From Leptospira abararensis (GTDB lineage: Bacteria > Spirochaetota > Leptospiria > Leptospirales > Leptospiraceae), in assembly GCF_016918735.1 (NCBI RefSeq), contig NZ_JAFFPR010000054.1:1-64000 (forward strand): a stretch of 64,000 bases of DNA, read 5' to 3'. The translations under genes were made by a program, and so were the position numbers. Below, piece after piece: positions 27,008-35,758 of the stretch. Below the pieces are notes generated by a model. It saw only the letters and a program-made list of their open reading frames with translations, was not told where the DNA came from and did no database searches. Position 1 is the first letter of the stretch, and every line of letters starts with the position of its first letter.

Positions 27008-27574
27008 TTGAAACCCAAACAGAAAATCTTAGAAAGTTCCTTTGCTTTGTTTCGTGAAAAAGGTTTCCAAGCGACAGGAATTGCGGAAATTTTAGATAAG
27101 GCCGGAGCCTATAAAAAAACTCTGTATGATCATTTTAAATCCAAAGATGATATTGGATTTGAATACCTAAATTATCTATCCGAACAGCAAAGAGTTGTTA
27201 TGTTAAAGGTACTGGCAAAGGCAAATGATATGCCTGACTTCATTGAAAAATGGGTCAATTTTATTGTGAGAAACCAACGGAATACCTCTAGAAAGGATTG
27301 TCCGATTGCCCTGTTTTCAGGAGAAATCTCCCACTTGAGCCAATTTGATACCTATAGAAACAAAGCGGTTCACCATGTTTTGGAAACTGTGGAGACTTGT
27401 ATTTTAAACTTCGCCCCAAATTTGCGACAAGACCTTGTAAAGTCTTTGAGTTATGAATTGTATATGAGTTATTTGGGTGGTCTTCGGTTGTATGCCCTAA
27501 CCAAAGATAGAAAGGTCATTGAACGAATGAAATCACAGATGATTTCCTCTGCAGAGCGCTTAATTAAAAGTTAA
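27008..27574 (+). CDS. TetR/AcrR-family transcriptional regulator
   Basis: The N-terminal helix-turn-helix is typical: KILESSFALFREKGFQATGI, AEILDKAGAYKKTLYDHFKS and KDDIGFEYL. The C-terminal ligand domain contains RKDCPIALFSGEISHLS, the pattern of the YxaF/LmrA-like TetR branch. Start is TTG at 27008 behind a strong AGGAGGT. No target operator is evident close by. A 10-bp inverted repeat overlaps its 3' end. Confidence 0.9.
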   Translation: MKPKQKILESSFALFREKGFQATGIAEILDKAGAYKKTLYDHFKSKDDIGFEYLNYLSEQQRVVMLKVLAKANDMPDFIEKWVNFIVRNQRNTSRKDCPIALFSGEISHLSQFDTYRNKAVHHVLETVETCILNFAPNLRQDLVKSLSYELYMSYLGGLRLYALTKDRKVIERMKSQMISSAERLIKS

Positions 27575-27590
27575 TTTCCGTTAAGCGCTC
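27554..27590. repeat. Inverted repeat across the 3' end of the TetR gene
   Basis: GAGCGCTTAA (27554-27563) and TTAAGCGCTC (27581-27590) pair perfectly around a 17-base loop that contains the stop codon. It sits between two convergent genes and may end or shield both transcripts, although neither side has a proper T-run. Confidence 0.45.
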
Positions 27591-27617
27591 TAATTGCATA
27601 ATTTGTTTGAGTTTTAC

Positions 27618-28412
27618 TCAATCGGGGATTTCTGTTTTTTCTTTTGGAATTTCTTGGACAAACATCCATATAAGACCATCTTTTACTTTTCCTAGGCCAA
27701 GATAGAGGTAGTAAAAAGGATAACCTAACGGCCCTGGTTTGTATTCCTTTTGAATCACTGGTTCCCATTTTTGACGAACCTGCACTTGGACAGAAGAAAG
27801 TTGCACGGCATTTGCTAGGTATTTTAATCTTCCTTCCCATCTTTCAATAGATTCTGAAACTTTATTTAGTTCCGCTTCTACTTTGAGGATTTCTTCCACG
27901 GTTTTTGCCGTTTTTAGAATTTCTAAAAGGCGAACTCTCATTTTCAGCGCGTTCTCCATCCGAATTTCTGTATCAGTATAATCTTCTGTTACATCTTTAG
28001 CAGAAACATCTTCTGAATAGTTTTGCGATTGGTTTTTTAGAGTGAATAAAAACTGTTTTAATTTCTCGGCTGGGATCTTTAATTGTACGATTCCATTGGA
28101 GCTGTATTGTAGCGCATAACCTCCGTATGATTCTGCAAGTTTGATGATTTCTATGACTTTTGCTTCAATTTCTTTAGATTGTAAATTGACATTCACAGAA
28201 TACACCATCATCCTTTTTTGGACTTTTGGTTCACTCTGTGTATTTTCTGTTTTAGGGGAGGGAGCAGCAACGGAAGGCGCATAATCCTCGGCTTCGCCGT
28301 AAGAGCGGCTCATGTTTTTTCGCTCCATTGATTGGGAGGAGGAACATTGGATTATAAAAAAAGAAAGGGCGATGAATACTAGGAGAGCGAGTCTGTTTTG
28401 GGAGAATGCCAT
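27618..28412 (-). CDS. DUF4349-type lipoprotein
   Basis: A 264-residue lipoprotein with signal LLVFIALSFFIIQC. The body is the DUF4349 pattern: a strand-rich start (RMMVYSVNVNLQSKEIEA), VQLKIPAEKLKQFLFTLKN, then a coiled-coil helix pair rich in Lys/Glu (MRVRLLEILKTAKTVEEILK, VEAELNKVSESIERWEGRLK). In other bacteria the domain ends in a membrane helix; here the C-terminal FYYLYLGLGKVKDGLIWMF may play that part. Role unknown, probably envelope related. Confidence 0.8.
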   Translation of the reverse strand: MAFSQNRLALLVFIALSFFIIQCSSSQSMERKNMSRSYGEAEDYAPSVAAPSPKTENTQSEPKVQKRMMVYSVNVNLQSKEIEAKVIEIIKLAESYGGYALQYSSNGIVQLKIPAEKLKQFLFTLKNQSQNYSEDVSAKDVTEDYTDTEIRMENALKMRVRLLEILKTAKTVEEILKVEAELNKVSESIERWEGRLKYLANAVQLSSVQVQVRQKWEPVIQKEYKPGPLGYPFYYLYLGLGKVKDGLIWMFVQEIPKEKTEIPD

Positions 28413-28459
28413 GTTGGATACAGAGATTAAGTCCTTCTGTATCCAACCGCAAATCTTTT

Positions 28460-30208
28460 TTATGTGCCGATTGTGGATTCTAAAAAGCTACCATACCCTT
28501 TTTCTTTTCCAAGGGATGCGACGGGTTTTCCCTGATCCACGGCAAGTTTGCCATTGATATAGACTTTTTTGATTGTATCATCGTTACGTCTGACCCAACG
28601 TTTGAAGTCTTCCATAAAAGGCATAGGTGCTTCTACATCTTTAGCAAGGGAATCGTCGAGTTTGGTTGGATCAATGAGTACCAAATCGGCCCTTTTCCCT
28701 TCTTTGATGTAACCTGCATCAATTCCAAACCAATCTCCAATCTCTCCCGTTAGGCGATTTACTGCTCTCTCTAAAGTCATAAATGGTTTTTTTTCTAACT
28801 CTGCATCTCTTACCAATTTCAGCATACGAAGAGGAAAATTGTAATGAGCCATACCACGTAAATGAGCTCCTGCATCCGAAAATCCGATGAGGATATCTGG
28901 ATAAGATACAATTTTTTGCAGAGGTTCTTTTCTATGGTTTGCCATCACTGTATACCAACGAACTTTGTTGCCGTGTTCGGCGACTAAATCTAGGAAGGCT
29001 GTAACAGAATGGATCCCTCTTTCTTTGGCAACGTCATCAATGGATTTTCCAATCAAAGATTTATCGGGTGCATCCACAATCTTTGTTTCACGGAAGTTTC
29101 TATGGAAAACACGAGGTAAAAACCAATTGGTCCATTGGCGTTTGAACCAAGACCGGTAAGTTGGATCCTTCATTAATTGTTTTCTTTCGAACTCATCTTC
29201 AATATGATTTGCCTTAGCACCAGCCGCAAATTCTTCAAAAACAACTACGTCCATTCCATCGGCATACAAATCAAATGGTTCGGGAAGTGCCTGGAACTTA
29301 AAGTCAGACTTGAAGATCGTGTTTGTGATGCGGCCAATGACTCCGAGTAATTTATACAAACCCGGATCAAACTTTACATCCATAAGAGAGATGATGGTGG
29401 TTTTTAATGGTTTACGAAAGAGTCCAAAGGCTTCCTTTAAGAACATAAGAACATTGATTTTTGTTGAAACGTTGGGAACACCTTGGAATATTTTTCCTCT
29501 TTTTCTCAATGTTTTGTTTAGGTATTGGTATTCACTCCAGTTCGCAAAAGTAGAAGGAAGTGGGCGAGATCTAAATCTAGAACCATCCATTTTGTCCCAA
29601 ACAAGAGTATTGATCGAAAGACCCATAAAACCTGCGTCCAATGCTTCTTCCAAGTGTTTATTCATAGTTTCTAACTCTTGTTTTGTGGGAACTTCCCCTT
29701 TGGTGAGAGATCGTTCGAGTCCCATTACGTGAGCACGAATGGCTGAGTGACCAGCAAACGAAGTTACGTTGGGGCCAAGTGGCATATTGTTTAAATGTTT
29801 TTTGTATTCAGTAGCAGAGTTCCAATTTTTTTTACTCTCAAGGATGGATAAAACATTCTTTCTTGGAATGGCTTCCACTCGGCTAAACATATCTGCTAAA
29901 TCCGTAGGGTCACCCACAGCTAAACTCAATGAACAACTACCTAGAGAAATGGTTGTTACACCATGACGAACTGATTCCGAAAGATCTGGTGCCATTTCGA
30001 TCTCTGCATCGTAATGGGTATGAAAGTCAATGAACCCAGGGGTAAGCCAAAGGCCTTTGGCATCGACCACAGTTTCCCCAGAGTTTGGACTAAGTTCCGT
30101 TTTAGAGATAGTTTGAACCACCCCATCCCTAATTCTCACATCACCGACAAAAGATGGATTTGTGCTACCGTCAAAAATTCTCGCCTGTTTGATGAGAGTG
30201 TCTGCCAT
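28460..30208 (-). CDS. D-aminoacylase-type amidohydrolase
   Basis: Metal-dependent amidohydrolase of the N-acyl-D-amino-acid deacylase family. Key segments are the IDFHTHYDAEIEM metal site, GVTTISLGSCSLSLA, GLSINTLVWDKMD and SDAGAHLRGMAHYNFPLRML near the C-terminus, followed by GYIKEGKRADLVLIDP, the usual end of the family. The frame is open to 30229, but the ATG at 30208 has a GGAGGT 4 bases before it and is the better start. A near-consensus promoter lies at 30235-30263, so it is expressed independently of the leuA-like gene upstream. Substrate is unknown; D-amino-acid derivatives are only the family default. Confidence 0.88.
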   Translation of the reverse strand: MADTLIKQARIFDGSTNPSFVGDVRIRDGVVQTISKTELSPNSGETVVDAKGLWLTPGFIDFHTHYDAEIEMAPDLSESVRHGVTTISLGSCSLSLAVGDPTDLADMFSRVEAIPRKNVLSILESKKNWNSATEYKKHLNNMPLGPNVTSFAGHSAIRAHVMGLERSLTKGEVPTKQELETMNKHLEEALDAGFMGLSINTLVWDKMDGSRFRSRPLPSTFANWSEYQYLNKTLRKRGKIFQGVPNVSTKINVLMFLKEAFGLFRKPLKTTIISLMDVKFDPGLYKLLGVIGRITNTIFKSDFKFQALPEPFDLYADGMDVVVFEEFAAGAKANHIEDEFERKQLMKDPTYRSWFKRQWTNWFLPRVFHRNFRETKIVDAPDKSLIGKSIDDVAKERGIHSVTAFLDLVAEHGNKVRWYTVMANHRKEPLQKIVSYPDILIGFSDAGAHLRGMAHYNFPLRMLKLVRDAELEKKPFMTLERAVNRLTGEIGDWFGIDAGYIKEGKRADLVLIDPTKLDDSLAKDVEAPMPFMEDFKRWVRRNDDTIKKVYINGKLAVDQGKPVASLGKEKGYGSFLESTIGT

Positions 30209-30234
30209 GAATACCTCCAGAAAAACCAAACGAA

Positions 30235-30263
30235 ATTATGGCAGACTGACAAAGTTTTGTCAA
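30235..30263 (-). promoter_or_regulatory. Sigma-70 promoter of the amidohydrolase gene
   Basis: On the minus strand TTGACA (30263-30258) and CATAAT (30240-30235) are separated by exactly 17 bases. Transcription would begin about 20 bases before the ATG at 30208. The -35 half lies within a near-palindrome, TGACAAAG/TTTTGTCA, that could be a regulator site. Confidence 0.7.
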
Positions 30264-30314
30264 TGATTCGAGTGGAATCACACAAAAGATTCTCTGGACG
30301 AAAGGCCCCCTTGT

Positions 30315-31499
30315 TCAGGAGGCAATCATGTAGGGACTCGCCAAATCCACTAACTCTGCTTCGGTGATTTCTCTGTTGTTCTCTTTGGATGAAATTGCCT
30401 TAGCTTTTTCAAACAATCTGTGGATTTCTTCGCTTGGAACGACAATCCCTCGATTTTCCAATAAAAATTGAATGGCTCGATGTCCAGATTGGTTGGTAAA
30501 GGAGATAGTTTCGGAATCCTTTCTTCCCACAAATTCGGGAGAAAAAGTTCGGTAAGCACCTTTGATTTGTTTAATGGTCTTGGCAACCCCATCTTGGTGG
30601 ATACCTGACCTATGGGAAAAGATATCCTCACCGATAATCGGTGTCTTTTCTCCAATAGGAATGCCTGTCATCTCTGCAATTCGTTTGGCAGTAGGATAAA
30701 TTCTTTGGAAGTTGATTCCCAAAGTCTCACCATTTTGGTGTAAAGCGATAGCCGTTTCATACAAATTGGTATTACCTGCTCTTTCTCCCAAACCATTTAA
30801 AGCCACTTCGATTTGTTCAGCACCCACATACACACATTCTACGGAAGTGGCAGTTGCCATTCCTAAATCATTGTGAGTATGCACGGAAACTTTGGCTTTG
30901 TCCCCTATAAAGTCTTTCATATCCTTTACCATATTCACAAAAATCATGGGCCGGTAACGTTCCACTGTATTGGGTAAGTTGATGATATTAGCACCGGCTT
31001 CGATGGCTGCAAGAAAAGCTTCTTTGGTGAATTCAAAATTTTCAATGGCATCTCCGAAATGTTCCCCTGAGAATTGAATTTCTACATCTGGTCCTACGAT
31101 GGATCTGGCAAAGGAAACAGAGTTTTGGATTTTTTGAATCACTTCGGTTTCAGAAATTTTCAAAACATGGCGAATGGAAAAATCACTGACGGGATAAACG
31201 ATATGCATTCGTGGTTTGTTTGCATATTGGATGGCTTCCCAGGTTCTTGCAATTTCTGTTTCATTGGCACGTGACAATCCAGCAATAGGAACTCCGGCTG
31301 CGGCTCGTTTGGCGAGAGTCCTACTTGCTACAAATTCTGTTTCGTTGGAAGAAGGGAAACCCACTTCGATCCCATCGACATTCAATTCGATAAGTAAATC
31401 AAAGACTTCGATTTTTTCTTCTAAGGTCCAGGGTCTACGTAACGCTTGGTTTCCGTCCCGTAAGGTAACGTCTTGGATTTTAATTTGGTTTGGTTTCAT
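30315..31499 (-). CDS. leuA2: 2-isopropylmalate synthase, short form without the regulatory domain
   Basis: Condenses acetyl-CoA with 2-oxoisovalerate, the first committed step of leucine synthesis. The DRE-TIM barrel is plain: IQDVTLRDGNQALR at the start, VHTHNDLGMATA for metal binding and NGLGERAGNT. At 394 residues it lacks the C-terminal LeuA dimer domain where leucine normally binds for feedback inhibition. Homocitrate or citramalate synthase would look similar, but the leucine-codon leader upstream (31608-31658) argues for leucine synthesis. AGAGGA lies just before the ATG. Leptospires are known to have more than one LeuA. Confidence 0.85.
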   Translation of the reverse strand: MKPNQIKIQDVTLRDGNQALRRPWTLEEKIEVFDLLIELNVDGIEVGFPSSNETEFVASRTLAKRAAAGVPIAGLSRANETEIARTWEAIQYANKPRMHIVYPVSDFSIRHVLKISETEVIQKIQNSVSFARSIVGPDVEIQFSGEHFGDAIENFEFTKEAFLAAIEAGANIINLPNTVERYRPMIFVNMVKDMKDFIGDKAKVSVHTHNDLGMATATSVECVYVGAEQIEVALNGLGERAGNTNLYETAIALHQNGETLGINFQRIYPTAKRIAEMTGIPIGEKTPIIGEDIFSHRSGIHQDGVAKTIKQIKGAYRTFSPEFVGRKDSETISFTNQSGHRAIQFLLENRGIVVPSEEIHRLFEKAKAISSKENNREITEAELVDLASPYMIAS

Positions 31500-31547
31500 A
31501 GTTCCTCTACATCCGAGCCACTACCGACCGGAAGGAGGACCAAAAAT

Positions 31548-31582
31548 AAAAAAAGCCCACTTCCCGGTTGGGAGTGGGCTTT
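31548..31582 (-). terminator. Intrinsic terminator in the leader of leuA2 (attenuator)
   Basis: On the minus strand, AAAGCCCACTCCC (31582-31570) pairs with GGGAAGTGGGCTTT (31565-31552) with one bulged A, around an AACC loop, and is followed by a run of T interrupted once by A. It lies between the leader peptide and leuA2. The 5' arm ends in CTCCC, which can instead pair with GGGAG just after the leader stop codon, giving an alternative antiterminator. Confidence 0.85.
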
Positions 31583-31596
31583 GTCACACAGCACGT

Positions 31597-31623
31597 TCTC
31601 CCTCGATCTATAAAAGTTCGAGG
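31597..31623 (-). promoter_or_regulatory. Leader pause hairpin (1:2 stem) of the leuA2 attenuator
   Basis: The end of the leucine codon run, CCTCGA (31623-31618), is complementary to TCGAGG (31606-31601), forming a stem that spans the leader stop codon. A ribosome stalled on the leucine codons would cover the first arm and free GGGAG (about 31603-31599) to pair with the terminator arm. Confidence 0.55.
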
Positions 31624-31658
31624 AGGAGGAGTAACTGAATGTTATCAGATGATTTCAT
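31608..31658 (-). CDS. Leucine-rich leader peptide of leuA2
   Basis: A 16-codon frame, MKSSDNIQLLLLLELL, with seven leucine codons, five of them consecutive (TTA then four CTC), and a TAG stop. It lies 109 bases ahead of leuA2 and 25 bases before the arm of an intrinsic terminator. This is the layout of leader peptides that control amino acid operons by ribosome stalling. The ribosome site is weak, and a TTGACA just upstream (31697-31692) may be a -35 element with a poor -10. The run of CTC also makes the base-pairing used in the alternative hairpins. Confidence 0.72.
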   Translation of the reverse strand: MKSSDNIQLLLLLELL

Positions 31659-31693
31659 TGTTAATTTTTAGACGAACTGATCCCTGTTTCCTG

Positions 31694-33127
31694 TCAATTT
31701 TTTTTAAATGCAATGCGGGAAATTTGTACAAGAAAGATTTGGATTCCAAAACCGATCGGGATGAGAAGGGTAAAGGCAATTTGAAAACCGAGTCCAATCG
31801 CCACCGTGAGAAGGATGCTCGTTAGAAAAAATGCCGAAAATACGGGGCCGGATACTGGCATTTCTCTTTTCCCTTTGGCTAAAAAGAAAACCGCAATGGA
31901 TGGCCCGAGGGTATAGGAAAATATGGTGAGTCCCATTTCTAATAGTCCTTTTTCCCAAGTTTGGATGAGAAAATAGGGAACAAGGCTCGAAAGAAACAGA
32001 GTCATTCCAAAAAAAAGCGAAAGCATTCGGGGACTAAACCACCGGTCCATTCCCCAATCACGGGCCCAGGTGAGAGAGAGGGAATTGATGGTGGAACTGA
32101 GTGTGGACATGGCACTGGCAAGGATGGCTGCCACAAGGATTCCAAGAAGTGGTGAGGGCACTTCATTCACAATGAACTGGCTAAACACTTTGTCAGGAGC
32201 CATAGATTGGCCTGCATAAAAAAGATAAAGTAGAGATCCAATGAGGAGAAATAGAATAAATTGAAAGAGGACAACAATCCCACTTCCAATGAGAATTTTC
32301 TGACCAGATACTAAGTTTTTTGTGGCGATCACTCGCTGAACAAGCATTAGGTCTGTTCCATGAGATCCAATCGAAATAAAAGCACCACCAATCAAAGCAA
32401 ATACGATAAAGTAACTATTGTCACCTGATGAAAGATAGTCGAAAATAAATAAATTCCATTTCCCAAGACTCTGAAGTTCTGTTACCCCCGAAATAATTGG
32501 AACATTCAATTTATAAATGAGGAGTCCCAGTGCAAAAAATCCACCAAAGATATAAATAAACCACTGAAGTACATCGGTAAATACAATCGCACGAAATCCG
32601 CCGACAACGGAGTAGATGATGGTGACGATGCTGAGTGTTGTAAGTGCAATCATTCCTAAAATATCAGAAGAAAGATTAAGGCCCATCCTCTCCAAAAGAA
32701 AGGCGATAGGTAAAGAACTAACATACAACCGAATTCCATCTCCGAGAAGTCTAGAAATGGTAAATACAAAAGAGATTGTTTTTTGAGGAGATTTACCAAA
32801 ACGATTTCCTACATACTCATAGACGGAAATGGTATTTCCAGAAAAATACGATGGCAATAGATAAAGAGCCACAATGGTTCTACCGATCACATATCCAAAT
32901 GCAATTTCCAAAAACCGGTAGTCCCCTTTGAAAGATAAGGAGGGAATACTTAAAAAAGTTAAACTAGAAGTTTCTGTTGCGACAAGGGATATTAAAAGAA
33001 AAATCCAATGGATCTCTTTTTTAGCGAGATAAAAGTCTTCTTCTTTCTCGTTGTTCTTAGCAAAATAAAAACCAAAATAAAAAACGATGAGAAAATAAAA
33101 GATAAGAACTAGTAAATCCCAGACCAT
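31694..33127 (-). CDS. Sodium:solute symporter family protein
   Basis: A 477-residue integral membrane protein with about 12-13 hydrophobic segments. The family signature appears in SLVATETSSLTFLSIPSL (helix 1 region), GDGIRLYVSSLPIAFLLERM and AILASAMSTLSSTINSLSLT, which matches the conserved sodium-site helix of SSS transporters. The solute cannot be predicted; sugars, carboxylates and amino acids all occur. It follows the CBS-domain gene by 8 bases on the same strand, a probable operon. The leuA2 leader begins directly after its stop codon. Confidence 0.88.
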   Translation of the reverse strand: MVWDLLVLIFYFLIVFYFGFYFAKNNEKEEDFYLAKKEIHWIFLLISLVATETSSLTFLSIPSLSFKGDYRFLEIAFGYVIGRTIVALYLLPSYFSGNTISVYEYVGNRFGKSPQKTISFVFTISRLLGDGIRLYVSSLPIAFLLERMGLNLSSDILGMIALTTLSIVTIIYSVVGGFRAIVFTDVLQWFIYIFGGFFALGLLIYKLNVPIISGVTELQSLGKWNLFIFDYLSSGDNSYFIVFALIGGAFISIGSHGTDLMLVQRVIATKNLVSGQKILIGSGIVVLFQFILFLLIGSLLYLFYAGQSMAPDKVFSQFIVNEVPSPLLGILVAAILASAMSTLSSTINSLSLTWARDWGMDRWFSPRMLSLFFGMTLFLSSLVPYFLIQTWEKGLLEMGLTIFSYTLGPSIAVFFLAKGKREMPVSGPVFSAFFLTSILLTVAIGLGFQIAFTLLIPIGFGIQIFLVQISRIAFKKN

Positions 33128-33135
33128 ACAACCCC

Positions 33136-33735
33136 TTAAGCGATGATATTCAAATTTGGATACTTCAGTAACAAACGAAGTAAATCCGACCTTGTGATCA
33201 TACCAATAGGTTGATTATCGTCATTTACCACAGGAATACATCCAATTCTTTCTTCTAAAAGGACTTGTGTGACCCCTCGAATTTCCGATCCCGGAGAGCC
33301 AACTAATACGCGTTTGATCATAATGTCGGAAACTGGCCAGTCCCTTTCATAAGATTTACTTTTTTCGAGGATATCGCGATCAGAAATAAAACCCACAAGG
33401 GTTCCCGTTTCATCGGTAATCGGGAGATGGCGAATCCCTTTTTCCAACATAAAGTCCAAACAGTTGGCTATTGTTTCTGTGGACTTTTGGGTGATGGCAG
33501 GAGTCGACATGATCTCGTGCAGGAAATAGACCGTTCTTTCCGTTTGGCCGGCGGATTCTTGGTAAACATCCCCAGGGGAGCGGTGTAAAAAAGAACCAGT
33601 AAAAGCATTGGTTGATTCCTCTCCCTCACCAGATATGGATGCAGATTTTCCGCCAGGATGGATTTTGTGGACCCGATCTGCATAAGTGGCCGGCGGATTT
33701 GGCAAAATACGCCCATCATGTATCCAAAAGAACAT
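33136..33735 (-). CDS. CBS-domain pair protein
   Basis: Two CBS modules occupy about residues 73-199: MSTPAITQKSTETIANCLDF with VGFISDRDILEKS, and VSDIMIKRVLVGSP with PIGMITRSDLLRLL. Such pairs bind adenosine nucleotides and report energy state. The 70 residues before them (FFWIHDGRILPNPPATYADR) contain DGR and a proline-rich stretch and are not a domain I know. It is co-transcribed with the symporter, so it may tune transport (inference). Confidence 0.85.
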   Translation of the reverse strand: MFFWIHDGRILPNPPATYADRVHKIHPGGKSASISGEGEESTNAFTGSFLHRSPGDVYQESAGQTERTVYFLHEIMSTPAITQKSTETIANCLDFMLEKGIRHLPITDETGTLVGFISDRDILEKSKSYERDWPVSDIMIKRVLVGSPGSEIRGVTQVLLEERIGCIPVVNDDNQPIGMITRSDLLRLLLKYPNLNIIA

Positions 33736-33856
33736 AGTTATGCCCTACCTTTCCGAAAAGTTTGTCAAAAAAAAGAAAAAACTTGCAAAAAACGAACAGT
33801 GGTTTTTTATCCATCCTACATTTCTGTAAAGAATCCATACGAAAAGGCAAAACCCC

Positions 33857-35758
33857 ATGATCCAAAACTACGAAAACCTCTACCAAGCATTGGCCCAAGT
33901 TGCAGAAACCCTTCCAAACAAAGTTTCCTTTCGGAAGAGAAAATCGGCTACTGAATTCCCTGGGATCAGTTTTGGAGATTTGAAACAGTTTGTCGACCAC
34001 TTGACTTTGGGTTTTATCGATCTTGGTATCGAGGTGGGCGACCGAATTGGTTTTTTTTGCGATGCCACTGTCAATTGGCTTCGCACCGATATGGCCATCC
34101 TCACTTCTGGAGCAGTTGTGGTTCCCAGGGGAACAGACATTGTTCGGGAAGAGATTCTTTATATCCTAAACCATTCGGAAGCCAAATACCTTGTGGTCCA
34201 AAAACCAAAGGATAAAAAACGCATCGATGACCTGTTAGGTGATCTTCCCCATTTAAAACAAATTTTTATTCTAGAAACAGACCAAGGGGAATTGTATGAA
34301 GGTGAAAATTCTATCCTTTCCATCGTAAAAAAAGGAAAAGATAGATGGAACCGTGACGACAAACAAACGTTAGAAGCTAGGATCAAACAAACTGATCCGG
34401 ATGCCCTTGCCACTTTGATTTATACTTCAGGAACTACGGGTAATCCAAAAGGTGTGATGTTGTCTCAAAAAGGTTGGATCACCGCCATCCAGAATACAAT
34501 TTCCCGTTTGGATATGAATTCGAACGACAATGCCGTAAGTTTACTTCCCCCCTGGCATGCATTTGAAAGAGCCATTGAATACGCTGGAATTTTTCTTGGG
34601 ATCGATTTTTTAGTTTCGAATATGTCATCCTTAAAAGATGACCTAAGGGACTTCCGTCCGACCATTTTCCCTTCCGTTCCTCGGATTTGGGAATCGGTTT
34701 ATAATGGAATCATTGCCAAAGTTGCTAAAGAAGGTGGATTTAAAGAAAAATTATTCCATTTCTTTTTGAAAGTAGGATCTACCTGGGCCCATTACTATGC
34801 CATGTGTTTTGGATTTGAATTCGAAATCAAAAAACCAAATATCTTCGTTTCTCTCGTCAAAAGAACCTATGCGTTTGTCATTTTGACTTTACTTTCTCCT
34901 TTGAAACTAATAAGCATCAAAATCTTTTCTGCCATACATAAGGCGTTAGGCGGTAAGATCCGTATTTGTATATCGGCAGGATCGGCCCTCCCCAGTGTAG
35001 TGGATGGTTTTTTATCTGCGATTGGACTTAAAGTTTTAGAAGGGTATGGGATGACAGAAACGTCTGCCGTTGTTTCCATTCGTTCCAACACCAAACCAAC
35101 CAAAGGTACTGTGGGAATTCCTATCGATGGTTATCAAATTCGTTTGAAGGATGATGCAGGTAAGGTGGTGACATCTGTCGGTGCGAAGGGAACTCTTTGG
35201 ATCAAATCCAAACAAATCCTTAAAGGTTATTACAAACGTCCGGAATTAAACCAAGTAGTTTTTGATGCAGAAGGATTTTTTGATACGGGAGATCTTATGA
35301 TGATCTCTCATAGAAATGAATTGGTATTTGCGGGTCGTTCCAAAGATACCATTGCTCTGATCGGTGGAGAAAACGTAGAACCCATCCCCATAGAAGACAA
35401 ACTTCTTACTTCCGCCTTCATTGATCAAGTGATGGTGGTCGGACATGATAAAAAAACTCTTGGAGCACTGATAGTTCCTAACTTCGAAGCAGTGGAAGCT
35501 AAAATTCCAGGGATTTCCAAGGAAAAAGCAGGGGAATGGAATTCCCATCCCAAGGTTCGGGAATTATACCGAGCCGAGATTTCACGCATTATATCTCGAG
35601 AAAACGGATTCAAAGGTTTTGAGATGGTACCAGCTAACAATTTCTATGTGGTATCTCGTCCCTTTGATCCCGATACTGAAATGACAAGAACTTTAAAAAT
35701 GAAGCGAAATGTCATTTCGGATGTATTCTCAAAACAAATAGAAGGAATTTACCAATGA
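33857..35758 (+). CDS. Long-chain fatty acid--CoA ligase
   Basis: AMP-forming acyl-CoA synthetase that activates fatty acids for beta-oxidation. The P-loop-like motif YTSGTTGNPKG is at about residues 188-198, GYGMTETSAV near 395, and TGDLMMISHRNELVFAGRSK in the C-terminal part, with the catalytic lysine region near the end. At 633 residues it has the length of the long-chain family with an internal membrane-association insert (about 300-350). It overlaps the acyl-CoA dehydrogenase gene by 4 bases (ATGA), so the two are coupled. First gene of a fatty-acid operon running to 39004. Confidence 0.92.
   Translation: MIQNYENLYQALAQVAETLPNKVSFRKRKSATEFPGISFGDLKQFVDHLTLGFIDLGIEVGDRIGFFCDATVNWLRTDMAILTSGAVVVPRGTDIVREEILYILNHSEAKYLVVQKPKDKKRIDDLLGDLPHLKQIFILETDQGELYEGENSILSIVKKGKDRWNRDDKQTLEARIKQTDPDALATLIYTSGTTGNPKGVMLSQKGWITAIQNTISRLDMNSNDNAVSLLPPWHAFERAIEYAGIFLGIDFLVSNMSSLKDDLRDFRPTIFPSVPRIWESVYNGIIAKVAKEGGFKEKLFHFFLKVGSTWAHYYAMCFGFEFEIKKPNIFVSLVKRTYAFVILTLLSPLKLISIKIFSAIHKALGGKIRICISAGSALPSVVDGFLSAIGLKVLEGYGMTETSAVVSIRSNTKPTKGTVGIPIDGYQIRLKDDAGKVVTSVGAKGTLWIKSKQILKGYYKRPELNQVVFDAEGFFDTGDLMMISHRNELVFAGRSKDTIALIGGENVEPIPIEDKLLTSAFIDQVMVVGHDKKTLGALIVPNFEAVEAKIPGISKEKAGEWNSHPKVRELYRAEISRIISRENGFKGFEMVPANNFYVVSRPFDPDTEMTRTLKMKRNVISDVFSKQIEGIYQ

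Noticed and set aside
31548..31582. Reading the hairpin before leuA2 as a plain terminator of the symporter gene
   Set aside because: It lies more than 100 bases beyond the symporter stop and follows a leucine-rich frame able to form alternative stems; attenuation explains more, though a double role is possible.
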